64,000 bases of DNA from Catonia carolina (GCA_035578175.1 JAQMRL010000016.1:4572721-4636720), one strand, 5' to 3'. Positions 1 through 10,861 are shown, counted from the stretch's first letter. Notes: generated from the sequence alone by a model not told the origin. Numbers and translations: made by a program.

Positions 1-155
1 TCCTAATGTAAACAAACAATGACATCACTGAGCATGCGTATTATATCAAAATGTGTACATGCTGATTAAAAAGTAACAACAAAGTACTTTCAAAAGAATT
101 TAAATAAAATTATTTTTCTAAATGAAATTGTTAAGCTTACATCATATCATGACTG

Positions 156-546
156 CCCATAACAGACAGGTAGAGTGTCAAATTATTTACACTCAATCTG
201 TTTGTAGCAGGGCTAAAATAAATAGTTTTGTTTCTTATCACATGGTCAGCCAATTAAATGACTGAATCATTTAAGAACAGAAGAGGTAGAAGTGTAAAAG
301 ACACTAATCAGAGTTATCTCCTCTGAAAGTAATAAATTTCATTAAACAGCCAGACCCTGTGGTGAATGAAGAGAAGGTGTCATTTGCAGAGTGGAAAATA
401 TGTGCTTTTCAGAGGGCCCGGCATGCTGATAAGCGTACTTTTCCACTCAGTGAGGAAGGCACGGTTAAACCACCTCACTCCTCGTTTTACTTAGTAAAAC
501 CTCTACAGGTTCAAACCAGCCTTTTGGCTGATGACCTAAACAACAA
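156..546 (+). mobile_element. SINE-like family A, copy A1
   Basis: About 391 bases, from CTGCCCATAACAGACAGG-type start to GATGACCTAAACAAC end. It is flanked by a 13-base repeat CATATCATGACTG (143-155 and 547-559). The short open frame inside is not conserved as protein in other copies. Confidence 0.85.
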
Positions 547-552
547 CATATC

Positions 553-715
553 ATGACTGATGTTTTTAGTACTTAAGTGCTTATAATTTAAAAAAATAGT
601 TAACTTAATAGGAATACGACATCCGTAAAGTCGCAGACTCTAGCGTGCACCCTGTAGTAGGTGGCTTTTGTTTGTTGACAGTAGGAACAAACTAACAACG
701 GCTGAACTGTACAAC
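553..715 (+). repeat. Repeat D, copy 1
   Basis: About 160 bases that recur nearly unchanged at 55337-55500 (actgatgttttt...ggctgaactgtac). Family unknown. Here it lies between SINE A1 and MITE C1. Confidence 0.7.
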
Positions 716-734
716 ATCCAATCGGATTACGGTA

Positions 735-959
735 TAGTACATTTGTTTTAGGAAGAAGCTTGTAAGAGGAGGACGAGTAGGTAGAGTAGGGATAGTTTCA
801 AGGGGCAAGTGTTGTCTCCTTCTCACTTAATGATCATTCCCTCTCTTTCTAACTGTATACTACTGTTACAACTACGAGGTGCTTCCCCCACCACTAAACA
901 GAACAGCTCAGCGGCACACAGCGTTGGAGGGAGAGCTTCTAGCTAGAACAAATGACCTG
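735..959 (+). mobile_element. MITE C1 (IS630/Tc1-like, TA target)
   Basis: 225 bases flanked by TA (733-734, 960-961). The ends are imperfect inverted repeats: TAGTACATTTGTT on the left; CAGGTCATTTGTT read inward on the right. Both ends match those of the larger element at 52519-54725 that carries a transposase fragment, so this looks like its internally deleted derivative. Confidence 0.75.
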
Positions 960-1103
960 TACTTCATTAGTGGAAGGTACTTACCTAAATAATATGAATG
1001 TGCCTACTGAACCTAATAACATCTGTTGTTTCAAAATTAACAAAACTTAAAATTGGTAATAATAAATTAAAATTTTAAATAATTTCTTATCTATAACTTA
1101 AAC

Positions 1104-1290
1104 CTAGACTGATTTAGGATCATCGATAACTCTGTACCCATTATGATCTGCGATATAATGTACCGATATTTTCTTGCCTTCTGGACTTGTGTATGAGTAA
1201 CTGCCTTTTTTTGCAATTACATATTCCCAGCCTCCATTTGTTGTGATTAGAGAACCTTGTTCACTGACTTGAGTTCCTTTTGTATTAAAT
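1104..1290 (-). CDS. Cuticle protein coding exon 3
   Basis: 187 bases from acceptor tttttcag to the TAG at 1106..1104. It completes the split Gly codon and encodes the core of the R&R chitin-binding domain (EQGSL, GSYSYTSPEG, YIADHNGY) and a short tail ending DDPKSV. Confidence 0.93.
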
Positions 1291-4200
1291 CTGAAAAATG
1301 TAATCAATCAATATTTATTTTTATTTTATCAACAAAACTGATTTTTTTTAAAACAAACTACTCTTAATTCATTGCTTGTTGAACGTTTAGTGAAAATATA
1401 TACATGTCGCACTGTAGGAAGAAGAGTGTTGCAATTTAAAAATACACTTTTGGAGAAATAAGCGTTTAAAATTTTAGTCCAAGTTCGTGAGTGTATACCA
1501 TATGCCTGCCCATGACAGGCAGATAGAATGTCAAATTATTTACTCTCAATCTGTTAGTTGCATGGCTAAAATAAATACCTCTGTTTCTTATCACGTCGTC
1601 AGCCAATTAAATGACTAAATAATTTAAGAACAAAAGAGGCAGAGGTGTAAAAAACACTAATTAGAGTTATCTCCTCTGAATGTAATGAATTTCACTATAC
1701 AGCCAGACCCTGTGGTGAATGAAGTGAAGATGTCATTTGCAGAGTGGAAAATATGTGCTTTTCAGAGGGCCCGGCATGCTGATAAGCGTACTTTTCCACT
1801 CAGTGAGGAAGGCAATGGAAAACCACCTCACTCCTCGGTTTACTTAGTAAAGTCTCTACAGGTTCAAACCAGGCTTTCGGCTGATGACCTAAACAACAGC
1901 ATACCATATGTACTGATTCATTTAAATTAAATTGGATTGTTTAATCTGATGGATCATGTTTTAATTAACATGGTACAATCAAAGGAAATATTCAAATTTT
2001 AACCTTATTATTACTAACTTGGTATTATTTAATAATAAGGTTTTGAAGTAGTACTTTATTCTAGCATAAAGTTATGAATATCAGCTACTACATAACGTGT
2101 AAAAGTTCAAAATTTCAGTTGTAACAGTCTTCTTACCACAGTGCGATGTATAGTTCGTGTATCCCATGGAACCACACAGCATATCAAAGCACAAATGTAT
2201 TAAAATTGTGATTGAACTTAACACTATCCAATCCAGTTACAAAAAATGTTCATTGCTTATCAGATGACACTTGCTATATAATAATTGAAACTTATTATTT
2301 TATCAAACATCCTATGTAGGATTATAAACAGCCATATTATTTCAAATTGAAATATATATTTAAAAGTTAAATATATATAGTATAGTTAAAACAGTAACCA
2401 ATGTTTATAGTTTTTTGATATATCTTGTACACATCTTCAGTAAATTAAAATTTTTTATGCATCTCTGCCTGCTCCGAACCTCTTAAATCTGCCCATCTCT
2501 TTCTCAGGCGTCCTCATTCTCTCTTTCCCTCTGGTTTATACCCTAGTGTTTGCTTAGGTGTACTATTCTCCCTCATTGTGTTCACATATTCCAGTTAGTT
2601 ACTTTTTTAACCCTATAGCCGGCAATAACATGATTCTAGACTAGCAGAGAATTTCTTGCACATGGGTCACTGAACCGTAAAGAAATCATTAAAAATTTGC
2701 TCTGAATCACAAACCTTATCACATGACATATAAAAAATCTGGTGTGAAACACTCACACAACTTTCTCTTGCCAATGCAAATAATTAATAATAAACCTAAC
2801 ATTATTAATAAAATATTAAAAATAAACAACAACTAACCTCAAAAACATAACCTTATTTTAATCATGAGTGGAAGACGCAAAATGAAAATCGAACTCAATT
2901 TGGCTTAAAAAAACGGAAAATCACACTTTCACGCTAAACTAGGCTCTGTAGAGAAAAATTCTCTAAACAAAAGTTGTAGATCTTTTAATTTTCTATAACT
3001 TTTATTATATACACTTTTGTCGTAAAATGCATACTAAGACCGAAATGTTAAAAAAATCGATTTTTCTCACGTTTTCGTGAGAAAAAAAACAGAAAATCGC
3101 AAATTACCGCTAAACTAAGCGTTATACAAAAAAATGTTTGAAACAGAAGTTGTAGGTTTTTAAATTCTCTACAACTTTTATTATATAAGTTTTTGCGCTA
3201 AAATTTATATTAAAGCCGTAATCTTAAAAAATCAACGTTTTTACGTGAAAACAGCCTCACCGAGAATTTGAGCAGACATGGCGCCTACCCTATCTTGTAG
3301 AGAATAAAAAATTGAGTAAAATAGGCGATTTTAAAAAAAATCGTAGGACCAGTTTTTGAGAAAATCGCAAAAAACTGAAAAATTATACGAATAAACTACT
3401 ACTTCCGGTTGACCGATTTTGATGAAAATGTTCGTGTCGCGTCCGGTAGTGGTATGTAACTTAAGTTTCAAGTTTCAAGTTCGTACGATGTTCCGTTCTG
3501 GAGATATTCTGTTCACACACACACACACAGACACACACACAGACCAATCGCTAAAAACATGTTTTTTGGATTCAGGGGGTCTGAAAACGTATAGATCCGG
3601 TGAAAACTCGATTTCGAAAAATCGACATGAAAACAATACTTTCCTTCCTATATATTCATATATATATATATATTCATATATATATGTATATATTCATATA
3701 GGCAAGAGAAAGTAAAAATAACAAGAAAACTTAGGAAAATAGAATAAATACATTATTAAAATTTTAATCTGACAGTAGGGATACTGAAGCTATTTGAAAA
3801 TAATTTTTTGACAAATATTTTTCTAAAATTTCAGATGATACTACTGTTTAAAACTTTCTTATGCTCTACTTTGAAAATTCATTACATAGGAAATTGTTAC
3901 TTATAATGTTTATTTCAAAATAAAACAAAAAAAAACGATTCTATGATCAAAATTAAAGAAAATATATACAAAAGCACATCATGTAAACCAAGAAATAACC
4001 AAATTTAGCTCTAAAACAGCGTGGTTTCAACAGAGAAACACAGGCAGAATATGCAACTAAAATTATTGTATTATATGTAAAAAATTTACTTTATACATTA
4101 CTAAACTATTGTATAAAACAGCAACGCTGCCTGTAGATGAAATTAAAACTAAAACGATAACATTGCAATGCTATGAAGCAAATCAGATTTTGCGACGAGA

Positions 4201-7200
4201 CCGGTTCAAGAAGCGGTAACATCGTCTTAAAATCGATGATTGCCGGCTCTAGGGTTAAAATTTTTTTTCACATCAAAATTTAAACCTTTCTACTTCTACC
4301 ATGGTAGATAAGGAATACTTATTCCTTAATACAGAGTGGTCCAAAAAAATGTATCCACTGTTCAAAAGTCCATAACTTGCAAACTAATTGACGGAATGGT
4401 CTCATCTTCGGTAGTGTACTAGTTTGTAGTTCCGACAGTCGCCACACAAGCGTTGTTTTGTTTTGAAGTCCCACTACCATAATAGTGTTAGGGCGTATCT
4501 CGACGAAAATCTACCAGGAAGATGGATAGGCCGTAGAGGTGGTGTGGAGTATCCACCACGTTCCCCAGACTTAACTCCTCTGGACTTTTACTTCTGGGGA
4601 ACACTGAAGGACGTTGTTTATTGACAAAAGCCACGCACATTGGATGAACTTTGAGAATCCATCGTACATTCATGTGCAAATATCCAACTGAACATGTTGC
4701 AGACAGTAGTTCGGCGGCATCGTTTGTGTGTGGATGTGAATGGTGGCCATTTCGAACACCTACAGTGATATCTTTAAGTTGGAATTAAAGCTACACTTTC
4801 ACCAAAGATGAGACAACTCCGTCAATTAGTTTGCAAGTTATGGACTTTTAAACAGTGGATACATTTTTTTGGACCACTCTGTATAATAATCTATGGCTTA
4901 TCTACCATAGTAGGAGTGGGAAGTTTTAAATTTTGATGTGAAAAATTTTTTTAAAGAATTTTAATTTACTGAAGATGTGAAGAAGATACATTAACATTGG
5001 TATAAACATTGGTGTTTTCTGTTACCGTATCCTGGTGGTTAGAAATATACATTTCAATTTCAACTAATTGAAACATATACTAAAACAAAATACGACAGTA
5101 TAATATGGGAGGTTAAATGGTGTCTCTCGCCCAGCCGAGCCTAGCTGCTACTAGTCTATCTAAAAACATGGAGTCAAACGAAAAAAAGACGTCAAGACGT
5201 TTTCAAAAACAATGGTGCAACTTGCACAAGCAACCAATATTACCGGAAGAAAGATTTGTGATTACTTTGAACATTTTAAAAGTATTTTGAACTTTTTGAC
5301 TACCGATATTCAATATTATAAACTATTGTTTGGCCAATAATATTCTATTAAAGTTAGTTTTATAAACCTATGTTAAAAATTAACAAGTTGTTATTATTTA
5401 TGAATACATATTACACGACGCAAAGTACACTTAGCAACCTGCCAGCAAGCAGCAGGCAGGTTTATTCAAAATAAACCAGTGAGCTGATATGCGCAGTGCA
5501 GTTCTTGAATCAAATGTTATTAACAGTTAATGGGAAAAAGTGTCAGTACTTGCAGTTCAAAAATAAACATAACGTTAAAGAAAGTAGAGAAGTGGATGTA
5601 TTTATTCATAATAATAGTTTAGAGCATGTAGAAACAGTGAAGTTCCTGGGCGTATCTCTAGATAGATCTTTGTCTTGGGACTTCTATACCAATCAAGTTT
5701 GTAGTAAAATATCATCTGGGGTATTTGCACTAAAACAAGTTGCCAGATTAAATGATAAAAAATTACTAATGGCAGCTTATCATGGCCTCATTCTGTCTCA
5801 TATCCGTTATGGTATTTTAGTATGGGGTAATTCTAGCATGGGTAATATGAATAGGGTTTTTAAAATTCAAAAGAAAGCTATTAGGTGTATGGTGGGAGCT
5901 AACCAGCTAACCTCATGCAGGCCACTATTTAAGGAGCTTAAATTGCTTACAGTTCCCTGTCTCTACATTTTTGAGGTGATTATGTATGTTAGGCAAAATA
6001 ATTTTATGCAGAATTTCAATGTTCACAATCATAACACGAGAAACAGGAATGATTATTATGTGGCTAATCACTCCACAAAATTGTTTGAACAAAAACCTAC
6101 TTATGCAGGGAGAAAATTCTTAAATAAATTACCCCAATCTTTAAAGTGTTGTGAGGATTTGAATTCCTTTAAAAAAAATTTAAAAAATTACTTGATCGGT
6201 GAAACTTTTTATAGCATACAAGAATTTCTTTCTTGGTAGTAGTGATACATAGTGTGTTTCTTATACGTATTTCAGGTGTTATATCTGACGACATGTCCTA
6301 TACTCCTCCTGGAGTCTCCAGGGCGCAAAAAAAAAAAAAAAAAAAAAAAAGATGACTAGCGCGCAGCTTTCTCCACTAGCATTTACTGTGAGACGTCCGA
6401 TTAAAAGCCGTAAGACCAGCAACCTGCGACAAGCGTTCATTGTGCACTTACCCTTACATTAAACCTTTACCGTACATTAAAGACGATACTGTTAGTGACA
6501 TTAAGGGGGGGACATACCCTGAAAAATTGTAAAAAAAATTAAAAAAAATCTAATTTGCTTTTTTGATTCTCTGATATTTTCTGAATATACCAATATATTT
6601 ACTTTTTAGAAAAAGGTATTTTAAAATAATATTTAAAAAAATTTGTATCATGTTTTACGCAGTTTTTCGTGAAAAAACATCAAATTTCAAGTTAAAATAA
6701 CTTGGAAACGGATAGTTGGAAATTGATGATTTTTTCACAGATTTGAACTACGTTTCATTTTCTATTAGTTCAACTACACACCGATAGAGTAAACCACAAG
6801 TAGTGTGTTGTTTCACGTTTAGTAGTTCCATGCGACTAGTAAGAACAAATACATAAATACTAAAAATTATTTTGTTTTTGCGTTTCCCGCAACTTTTTTT
6901 TTCACGTGTTTCAGAATCTTTGTTAAATCATATTTTAGGTTCTACACCACCTAGAGAGATAATTGTTTTTTTTAAAATGATCGGATTTTTATGCTCTATG
7001 CAATGTGGTATGGAAAATACAAAATATTCATTCCTACAATTTTAAAACTGTTTTAAAGTTACTGCAGGGTGGATTTACCGCATGTTTTACAAATAATTAT
7101 CTAAAAATTTAACTAGGTAAAATAATTCAAAATGAATACCACAATTCATAGACAATAATTTTCCCATTAATTTGAGCCTACTTTCATGCAAATACAGTAA

Positions 7201-10200
7201 ATGATACTCAAGAAATTACTTAACAAAAAAACTAGCGTTTTTTCATCCCCAACCCTAATTATAAGGGTTGTTGAGAAAATATTCAACTCATTTTATGAAC
7301 AGAGATAAGTAATGATGTGAAGAACAAATTTGCATATGCACAATCATGTAATATTAAAGGGGGGAAAATTTTTTATCAAGGGTATGTCCGCCCTTAATAA
7401 GAACACAAAATTGTTCGGGATAATCATCTTTTTCCTTAATTAAAATAAGATAGAGACAGGTTTCTAAATGTATTTAAATGCTCTATAATATTGAATATCG
7501 GTAGTCAAAAAGTTTAAAATACGTTTAAAATGTTCAAAGTAATCACAAATATTTTCCTTACATTACTGCTACACTGTATGAAATCTACTCATGAAGCTCA
7601 TATTAGCACGAATTTTAAGTTTAGAACTTTTAGCAAATCAGGAAAAAATACTTTTTAAAACCATGTAACAAATTATAAAAATTCGTTCAGTAGAACTCTG
7701 TATTTAGGAGTAAGTATAATTTCAAAATAAATCTTTATAATGCATCCTGCAGTTTGAAATTAATTCTATTTTATATAATGAATTTATATAGTAATAAATT
7801 TCACTAACCTTCCTTTTTAACTGCGTCAACTTTTTTTTCAATTACACGTGTTTCGGTGGATCCACTATCATCAGAGTAAATAACATATAATTGAAACTAA
7901 AAACTTTATTTATTAAAAATCTATAGAAGATGATACATCTTAAGTCATTTGTATAAAACAGTTAGTCATTTGTATAAGTTTTATAGAAATGACTGAAGAT
8001 GTATCATCTTCTATAGATTTTTAATAAAGTTTTTAGTTTCAATTATATGTTATTTACTCTGATAATGGTGGAGCCACCGAAACACGTGTAAGTGAAAAAA
8101 AAAAGTTGACGCAGTAAAAAGGAAGGTTTATTATACAGGGTGATTCATGAAGTTCTCCCCCCACTTCTACAGCACATTGTACTAGTAAAAATAATGAAAA
8201 AATGTTATATAAACATAGGTCCGAAAACGCTTCGTTAGCGAGTTACAGCTAGCGAAAGTTTCGCCTGGATTTCAGTTCACCAGGTGAAATGAGGTCTTCC
8301 TGGAATTGTGGTAAGGTAGATTAAGGGGCAAATTCAATCATTTCTTATGGTTTTTGATCTGATAAATTGAATAAAACAGGTCCCAGATCTGTAAGTTAAA
8401 TAGTTTTTAAGAAAACCAGTGTCAAATGCAAAAAATGGAGTGAAAAACTTATTTTTTCATCTTTGGGCAAGGATAACTGTGTTATTTCACCAAGAAACAG
8501 TTAAAATTTTTCAATAAAACATGTAGAAAATTTTATTCTGAACAAACCGGTGTAAATTAAGTACACAGAAAGCGAATAGATGTTTGATTAAATGAGTTTT
8601 TATTCATAAGAGTACAAAGTAAAATTAACCGGAAAAACTAAAATGAAAAAATGTGTTTTTTTCACTCCATTTTTTTGCATTTGACACTGGTTTTCTCAAA
8701 AACTATTCGCTTTCTGTGTACTTAATTTACACCGGTTTGTTCAGAATAAAATTTTCTACATTTTTTATTGAAAATTTTTAACTGTTTCTTGGTGAAATAA
8801 CAAAGTTATCCTTGCCCAAAGATGAAAAAATAAGTTTTTCACTCCATTTTTTGCATTTGACACTGGTTTTCTCAAAAACTATTTAACTTACAGTTCTGGG
8901 ACCTGTTTTATTCAATTTATCAGATCAAAAACCATAAGAAATGATTGAATTCGCCCCTTAATCTACCTTACCACAATTCCAGGAAGACCTCATTTCACCT
9001 GGTGAACTGAAATCCAGGCGAAACTTTCGCTAGCTGTAACTCGCTAACGAAGCGTTTTCGGACCTATGTTTATATAACATTTTTTCATTATTTTTACTAG
9101 TACAATGTGCTGTAGAAGTGGGGGGAGAACTTCATGAATCACCCTGTATAAAATAGAATTAATAGAATTCCCATTTAAATTACATTGGAAGCGATTTCGC
9201 GTTTTAAATAAATATATTATGTGAATTGTAAGCTTACCCATGTGAATATTGTCCAGCCTTATCTTGAACACTGATCTGGGTATTATCAGGAATTTTACCG
9301 CTTTGAATTTCTAGACCTTCTTTCAGTGCTTCTGGTACACCATAAACAGCAGCAGGTTTTACTATAACTCTATGTGGGACTGGTGCAGCTGCCACAACCG
9401 GTGGTGGTGCATATACTGGTACCGGAACCGGAATTGGTGCTTTCACTTGAATCAATGGTAAACCGTATGTGTCAGCAGCAATTAATTGGAACAGACTTAA
9501 TAATGTAATTAACACCTGAAAATTACGACAAAAAATTACGCTTTCAATTGTAAAATTAATATAATTTTTAATAACCTATTAAAGAGACTATATTATTTCT
9601 TTCTGCCCATAACAGACAGGTGGAGTGTCAAATTATTTACACTCAATCTGTTAGTTGCAGGGCTAAAATAAATAGTTCTGTTTCTTATCACATGGTAAGC
9701 CAATTAAATGACCGAATCATTTAAGAACAGAATAGGTAGAGGTGTAAATGATATTAATCAGAGTTATCTCCTCTGAAAGTAATGAATTTCATTACACAGT
9801 TTAGATCCTGTGGTGAATGAAGTAAAGGTGTCATTTGCAGAGTGGAAAATATGTGCTTTTAAGAGGGCCTGGCTTGCTGATAAGTGTACTTTCCCACTCA
9901 GTGAGTTGTGGCAATGGTAAACCATCTATTGCCTCGTTTTACTTAAAAAAAACCTCTACAGGTTCAAACCAACCTTTCGGCTGATGACTTAAACGACGCA
10001 TTATTTCTTTCTTCTACGATTTAATTTTTTAACTAAACATGTATTTCCTATAACAGGCAGGTGGTGTTAAATTATTTGAACTCAATCTACTAGTTTCTTA
10101 TCACATGGTCAGACAATTATATGACTGAAGCATTTCACAACAGAAGAAGTAGAGGTATAAAAAACACTAGTCACAGCTATGTATCTCTTCTGAGAACAAT

Positions 10201-10783
10201 GAATTTCATTACACAGTCAGACTCTGTGGTGAATGAAGTGAAGATGTCATTTGCAGGGTGGAAAGTAGATGCTTTATCTGAATTTTTGAAATTTTGAATC
10301 AGGCCTGGGCCTACTGATAAGTATAATTTTCCACTCAAGTCAGTAAGGCTGTGGTAAATGCTTAAAGGCTCGTGAGTATAATTCCACCATAGTACAAAAT
10401 TTTTCTTTTAAGAAAAGTCTGCCACGAAGTTAACAGAATTGCTAAAATATTAATTACGTATGTTAGTGAAAGCCTTTAGTTTTCTGGGTCGAAAAATTGA
10501 TTAAAAAAGGTCCAAGCTCAAAATCTTTAGCCATTGAGGAGTTACAACATATTTTCAGATTTTTGAGCCCCCGGGGGAGGGGTTGTACCTCGGATTTTTG
10601 TGGAGATTTCGGAGGGTGAGGAACAAAAAAGGTCTCCTGTATTTTTTGCTCCGATACCTTTTTATAGGTTAGAATTTCTGGACATAGCCCCTTTACATTC
10701 AGCTTTATGTTTATAAGAAGATAGAGAATTATTTATAAAAATTATTTACAAATGTAATAGTGAAGTAATATACTTACAATCAT
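1104..10783 (-). CDS. RR-1 type cuticular protein gene, three coding exons
   Basis: Structural protein of the chitinous cuticle, secreted by epidermis. Joining 10783..10778, 9515..9238 and 1290..1104 (minus) gives 156 residues plus TAG. The exons are in phase and the junctions canonical (ATGATT/gtaagt; ttttcag/GTG; CATGG/gtaagc; tttttcag/A). Residues 1-16 (MIVLITLLSLFQLIAA) form a signal peptide. Residues about 20-70 are rich in Pro, Val and Ala. The C-terminal half is a chitin-binding R&R domain: AGQYSHGFNTKG, then EQGSL, then GSYSYTSPEGKKISVHYIAD. The last part fits the R&R spacing G-x8-G-x6-Y-x-A-x3-G-Y. A tiny first exon carrying only the start of the signal peptide is typical of insect cuticle genes. 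Intron 1 is 1.26 kb and intron 2 is 7.95 kb, full of transposons. The protein ends soon after the domain. No AATAAA is seen within about 100 bases of the stop. Confidence 0.93.
1505..1900 (+). mobile_element. SINE-like family A, copy A2
   Basis: 396 bases with a perfect 10-base target duplication ATACCATATG (1495-1504 and 1901-1910). It lies in intron 2 of the cuticle gene, antisense to it. Confidence 0.88.
1911..2289. other. AT-rich intron sequence
   Basis: No gene, clear repeat or RNA seen. Part of intron 2 of the cuticle gene. Confidence 0.5.
2290..2458 (+). repeat. Foldback family Q, left arm of copy Q2 (interrupted)
   Basis: Matches 47005-47160 (atcaaacatcctatgtagga...cttgtacacatcttcagtaaa). 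The rest of this copy resumes at about 4255 after a 1.8 kb block of insertions. Confidence 0.65.
2461..2610 (-). mobile_element. RTE/CR1-like LINE 3' fragment
   Basis: On the minus strand it parallels the LINE fragment at 24388-24660 (gcctgctccgaacctct, tcgtcctcattctctc). That fragment encodes the arginine-rich C-terminal tail GRRERGRPKK of a reverse transcriptase. Too short to classify firmly. Confidence 0.5.
2739..3713 (+). mobile_element. Family B (HINE-like) copy B1
   Basis: Full length. Left end CTGGTGTGAAACACTCACAC, internal (CA)n near 3515-3540, right end GGCAAGAGAAAGT followed by AAAAAT. The right-end hairpin TATATATTCATATA is expanded here into several TATATATTCATATA units. Confidence 0.85.
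3714..4254. other. AT-rich intron sequence
   Basis: No gene or repeat of known family recognised; it separates B1 from the second half of foldback Q2. Confidence 0.4.
4255..5050 (+). repeat. Foldback family Q, remainder of copy Q2
   Basis: The central palindrome (ctaccatggtagataaggaat and its reverse complement) and the right arm to ccgtatcctggtggttag match Q1 at 47072-47392. The loop is split by the transposon at 4332-4881. Confidence 0.7.
4332..4881 (+). mobile_element. IS630/mariner-like MITE with transposase remnant
   Basis: 550 bases flanked by TA. Terminal inverted repeats of about 64 bases begin CAGAGTGGTCCAAAAAAATG. The plus strand at about 4490-4760 still reads RWIGRRGGVEYPPRSPDLTPLDFYFWG, in broken stretches, which is the C-terminal DDE signature of insect IS630-like transposases. 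Non-autonomous. Confidence 0.82.
5496..6350 (+). mobile_element. 5'-truncated non-LTR retrotransposon with poly(A)
   Basis: An open frame of 247 codons (5496-6239) encodes the C-terminal end of a Jockey/CR1-type reverse transcriptase (FLGVSLDRSLSW, HIRYGILVWGNSS, HNHNTRNRND). A 90-base 3' UTR with the motif ctggagtctccagggcgc and an A-tract at 6329-6350 follow. The polymerase catalytic domain is missing, so this is a dead 5'-truncated copy. The same 3' UTR motif recurs at 40365-40390. Confidence 0.85.
6505..7393. mobile_element. TTAA-type MITE (Kolobok- or piggyBac-like)
   Basis: 889 bases flanked by TTAA (6501-6504, 7394-7397). Inverted termini are GGGGGGGACATACCCT on the left and GGGCGGACATACCCT read inward on the right. 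Ends that begin with purines fit Kolobok better than piggyBac, whose ends begin CC. No transposase is seen. Confidence 0.72.
7725..9170. repeat. Foldback family E, copy E1
   Basis: Left arm 7725-7955 and right arm 7960-8135 are inverted copies around gatgatacatctt. The arms contain gtggatccac, tgatgatggtgga-type and acacgtgta motifs. The right arm is cut by the palindromic element at 8136-9146 and resumes as ataaaatagaattaat at 9149. Confidence 0.75.
8136..9146. mobile_element. 1.0 kb palindromic Tc1/mariner-like foldback element
   Basis: Flanked by TA (8134-8135, 9147-9148). Nearly the whole element is an inverted repeat: arms of about 445 bases (8136-8580, 8680-9146) beginning CAGGGTGATTCATGAAG, with a loop of under 100 bases. 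No coding capacity. Confidence 0.85.
9238..9515 (-). CDS. Cuticle protein coding exon 2
   Basis: 278 bases, phase 0 in and phase 2 out. It encodes the rest of the signal peptide, the Pro/Val/Ala-rich linker (VPVPVYAPPPVV region) and the first part of the R&R domain up to QYSHG. Acceptor ttttcag precedes 9515; donor gtaagc follows 9238. Confidence 0.93.
9605..9999 (+). mobile_element. SINE-like family A, copy A3
   Basis: Flanked by a perfect 13-base duplication ATTATTTCTTTCT (9592-9604, 10000-10012). Lies in intron 1 of the cuticle gene, about 90 bases upstream of the exon 2 acceptor, in antisense. Confidence 0.87.
10046..10375 (+). mobile_element. SINE-like family A, diverged copy A4
   Basis: Matches family A from the ataacaggcagg start through the ccactca-gtcagtaagg segment, with indels; it lacks the 3' hairpin and (AAC)n tail. 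Confidence 0.7.
10778..10783 (-). CDS. Cuticle protein coding exon 1 (6 coding bases)
   Basis: Encodes only Met-Ile and is followed directly by the donor gtaagt (10777..10772). Phase 0 into exon 2. It is chosen as the start because exon 2 begins with GTG right after its acceptor and has no ATG of its own before the hydrophobic signal sequence. The leader back to the predicted transcription start is about 40 bases. Confidence 0.85.
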
Positions 10784-10853
10784 TATGGAATAGTTTTTCT
10801 GGTGTCCTCCAGTACGTGCTGATTCAATAGACTTAATACACGATTCAAATTGG

Positions 10854-10861
10854 CTTTTATA
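10854..10861 (-). promoter_or_regulatory. TATA box of the cuticle protein gene
   Basis: TATAAAAG on the minus strand, 71 bases upstream of the ATG. A TCAG initiator-like motif lies at 10822..10819, about 40 bases downstream, which is slightly longer than the usual 30. Cuticle genes are commonly TATA-driven. The nested transposon cluster begins only about 150 bases further upstream (11015). Confidence 0.7.

Larger units (their letters stand above)
5254..7550. repeat. Element W with 67-base inverted ends
   Basis: Arms 5254-5320 and 7484-7550 are inverted copies (atttgtgattactttgaac ... ccgatattcaatattata) with a few mismatches. The interior holds a truncated LINE (5496-6350) and a TTAA-flanked MITE (6505-7393). 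The superfamily is not recognised; no target duplication is clear. Confidence 0.6.

Noticed and set aside
5168..5290. Short frame MESNEKKTSRRFQKQWCN
   Set aside because: It runs into the inverted arm of element W and ends after 40 codons. No known domain; could be a chance frame.
9234..9515. Cuticle protein as a single-exon gene starting with GTG and ending at 9234
   Set aside because: An intron acceptor lies exactly before the GTG, the stop is inside the donor gtaagc, and the rest of the R&R domain is at 1290-1104 in matching phase.
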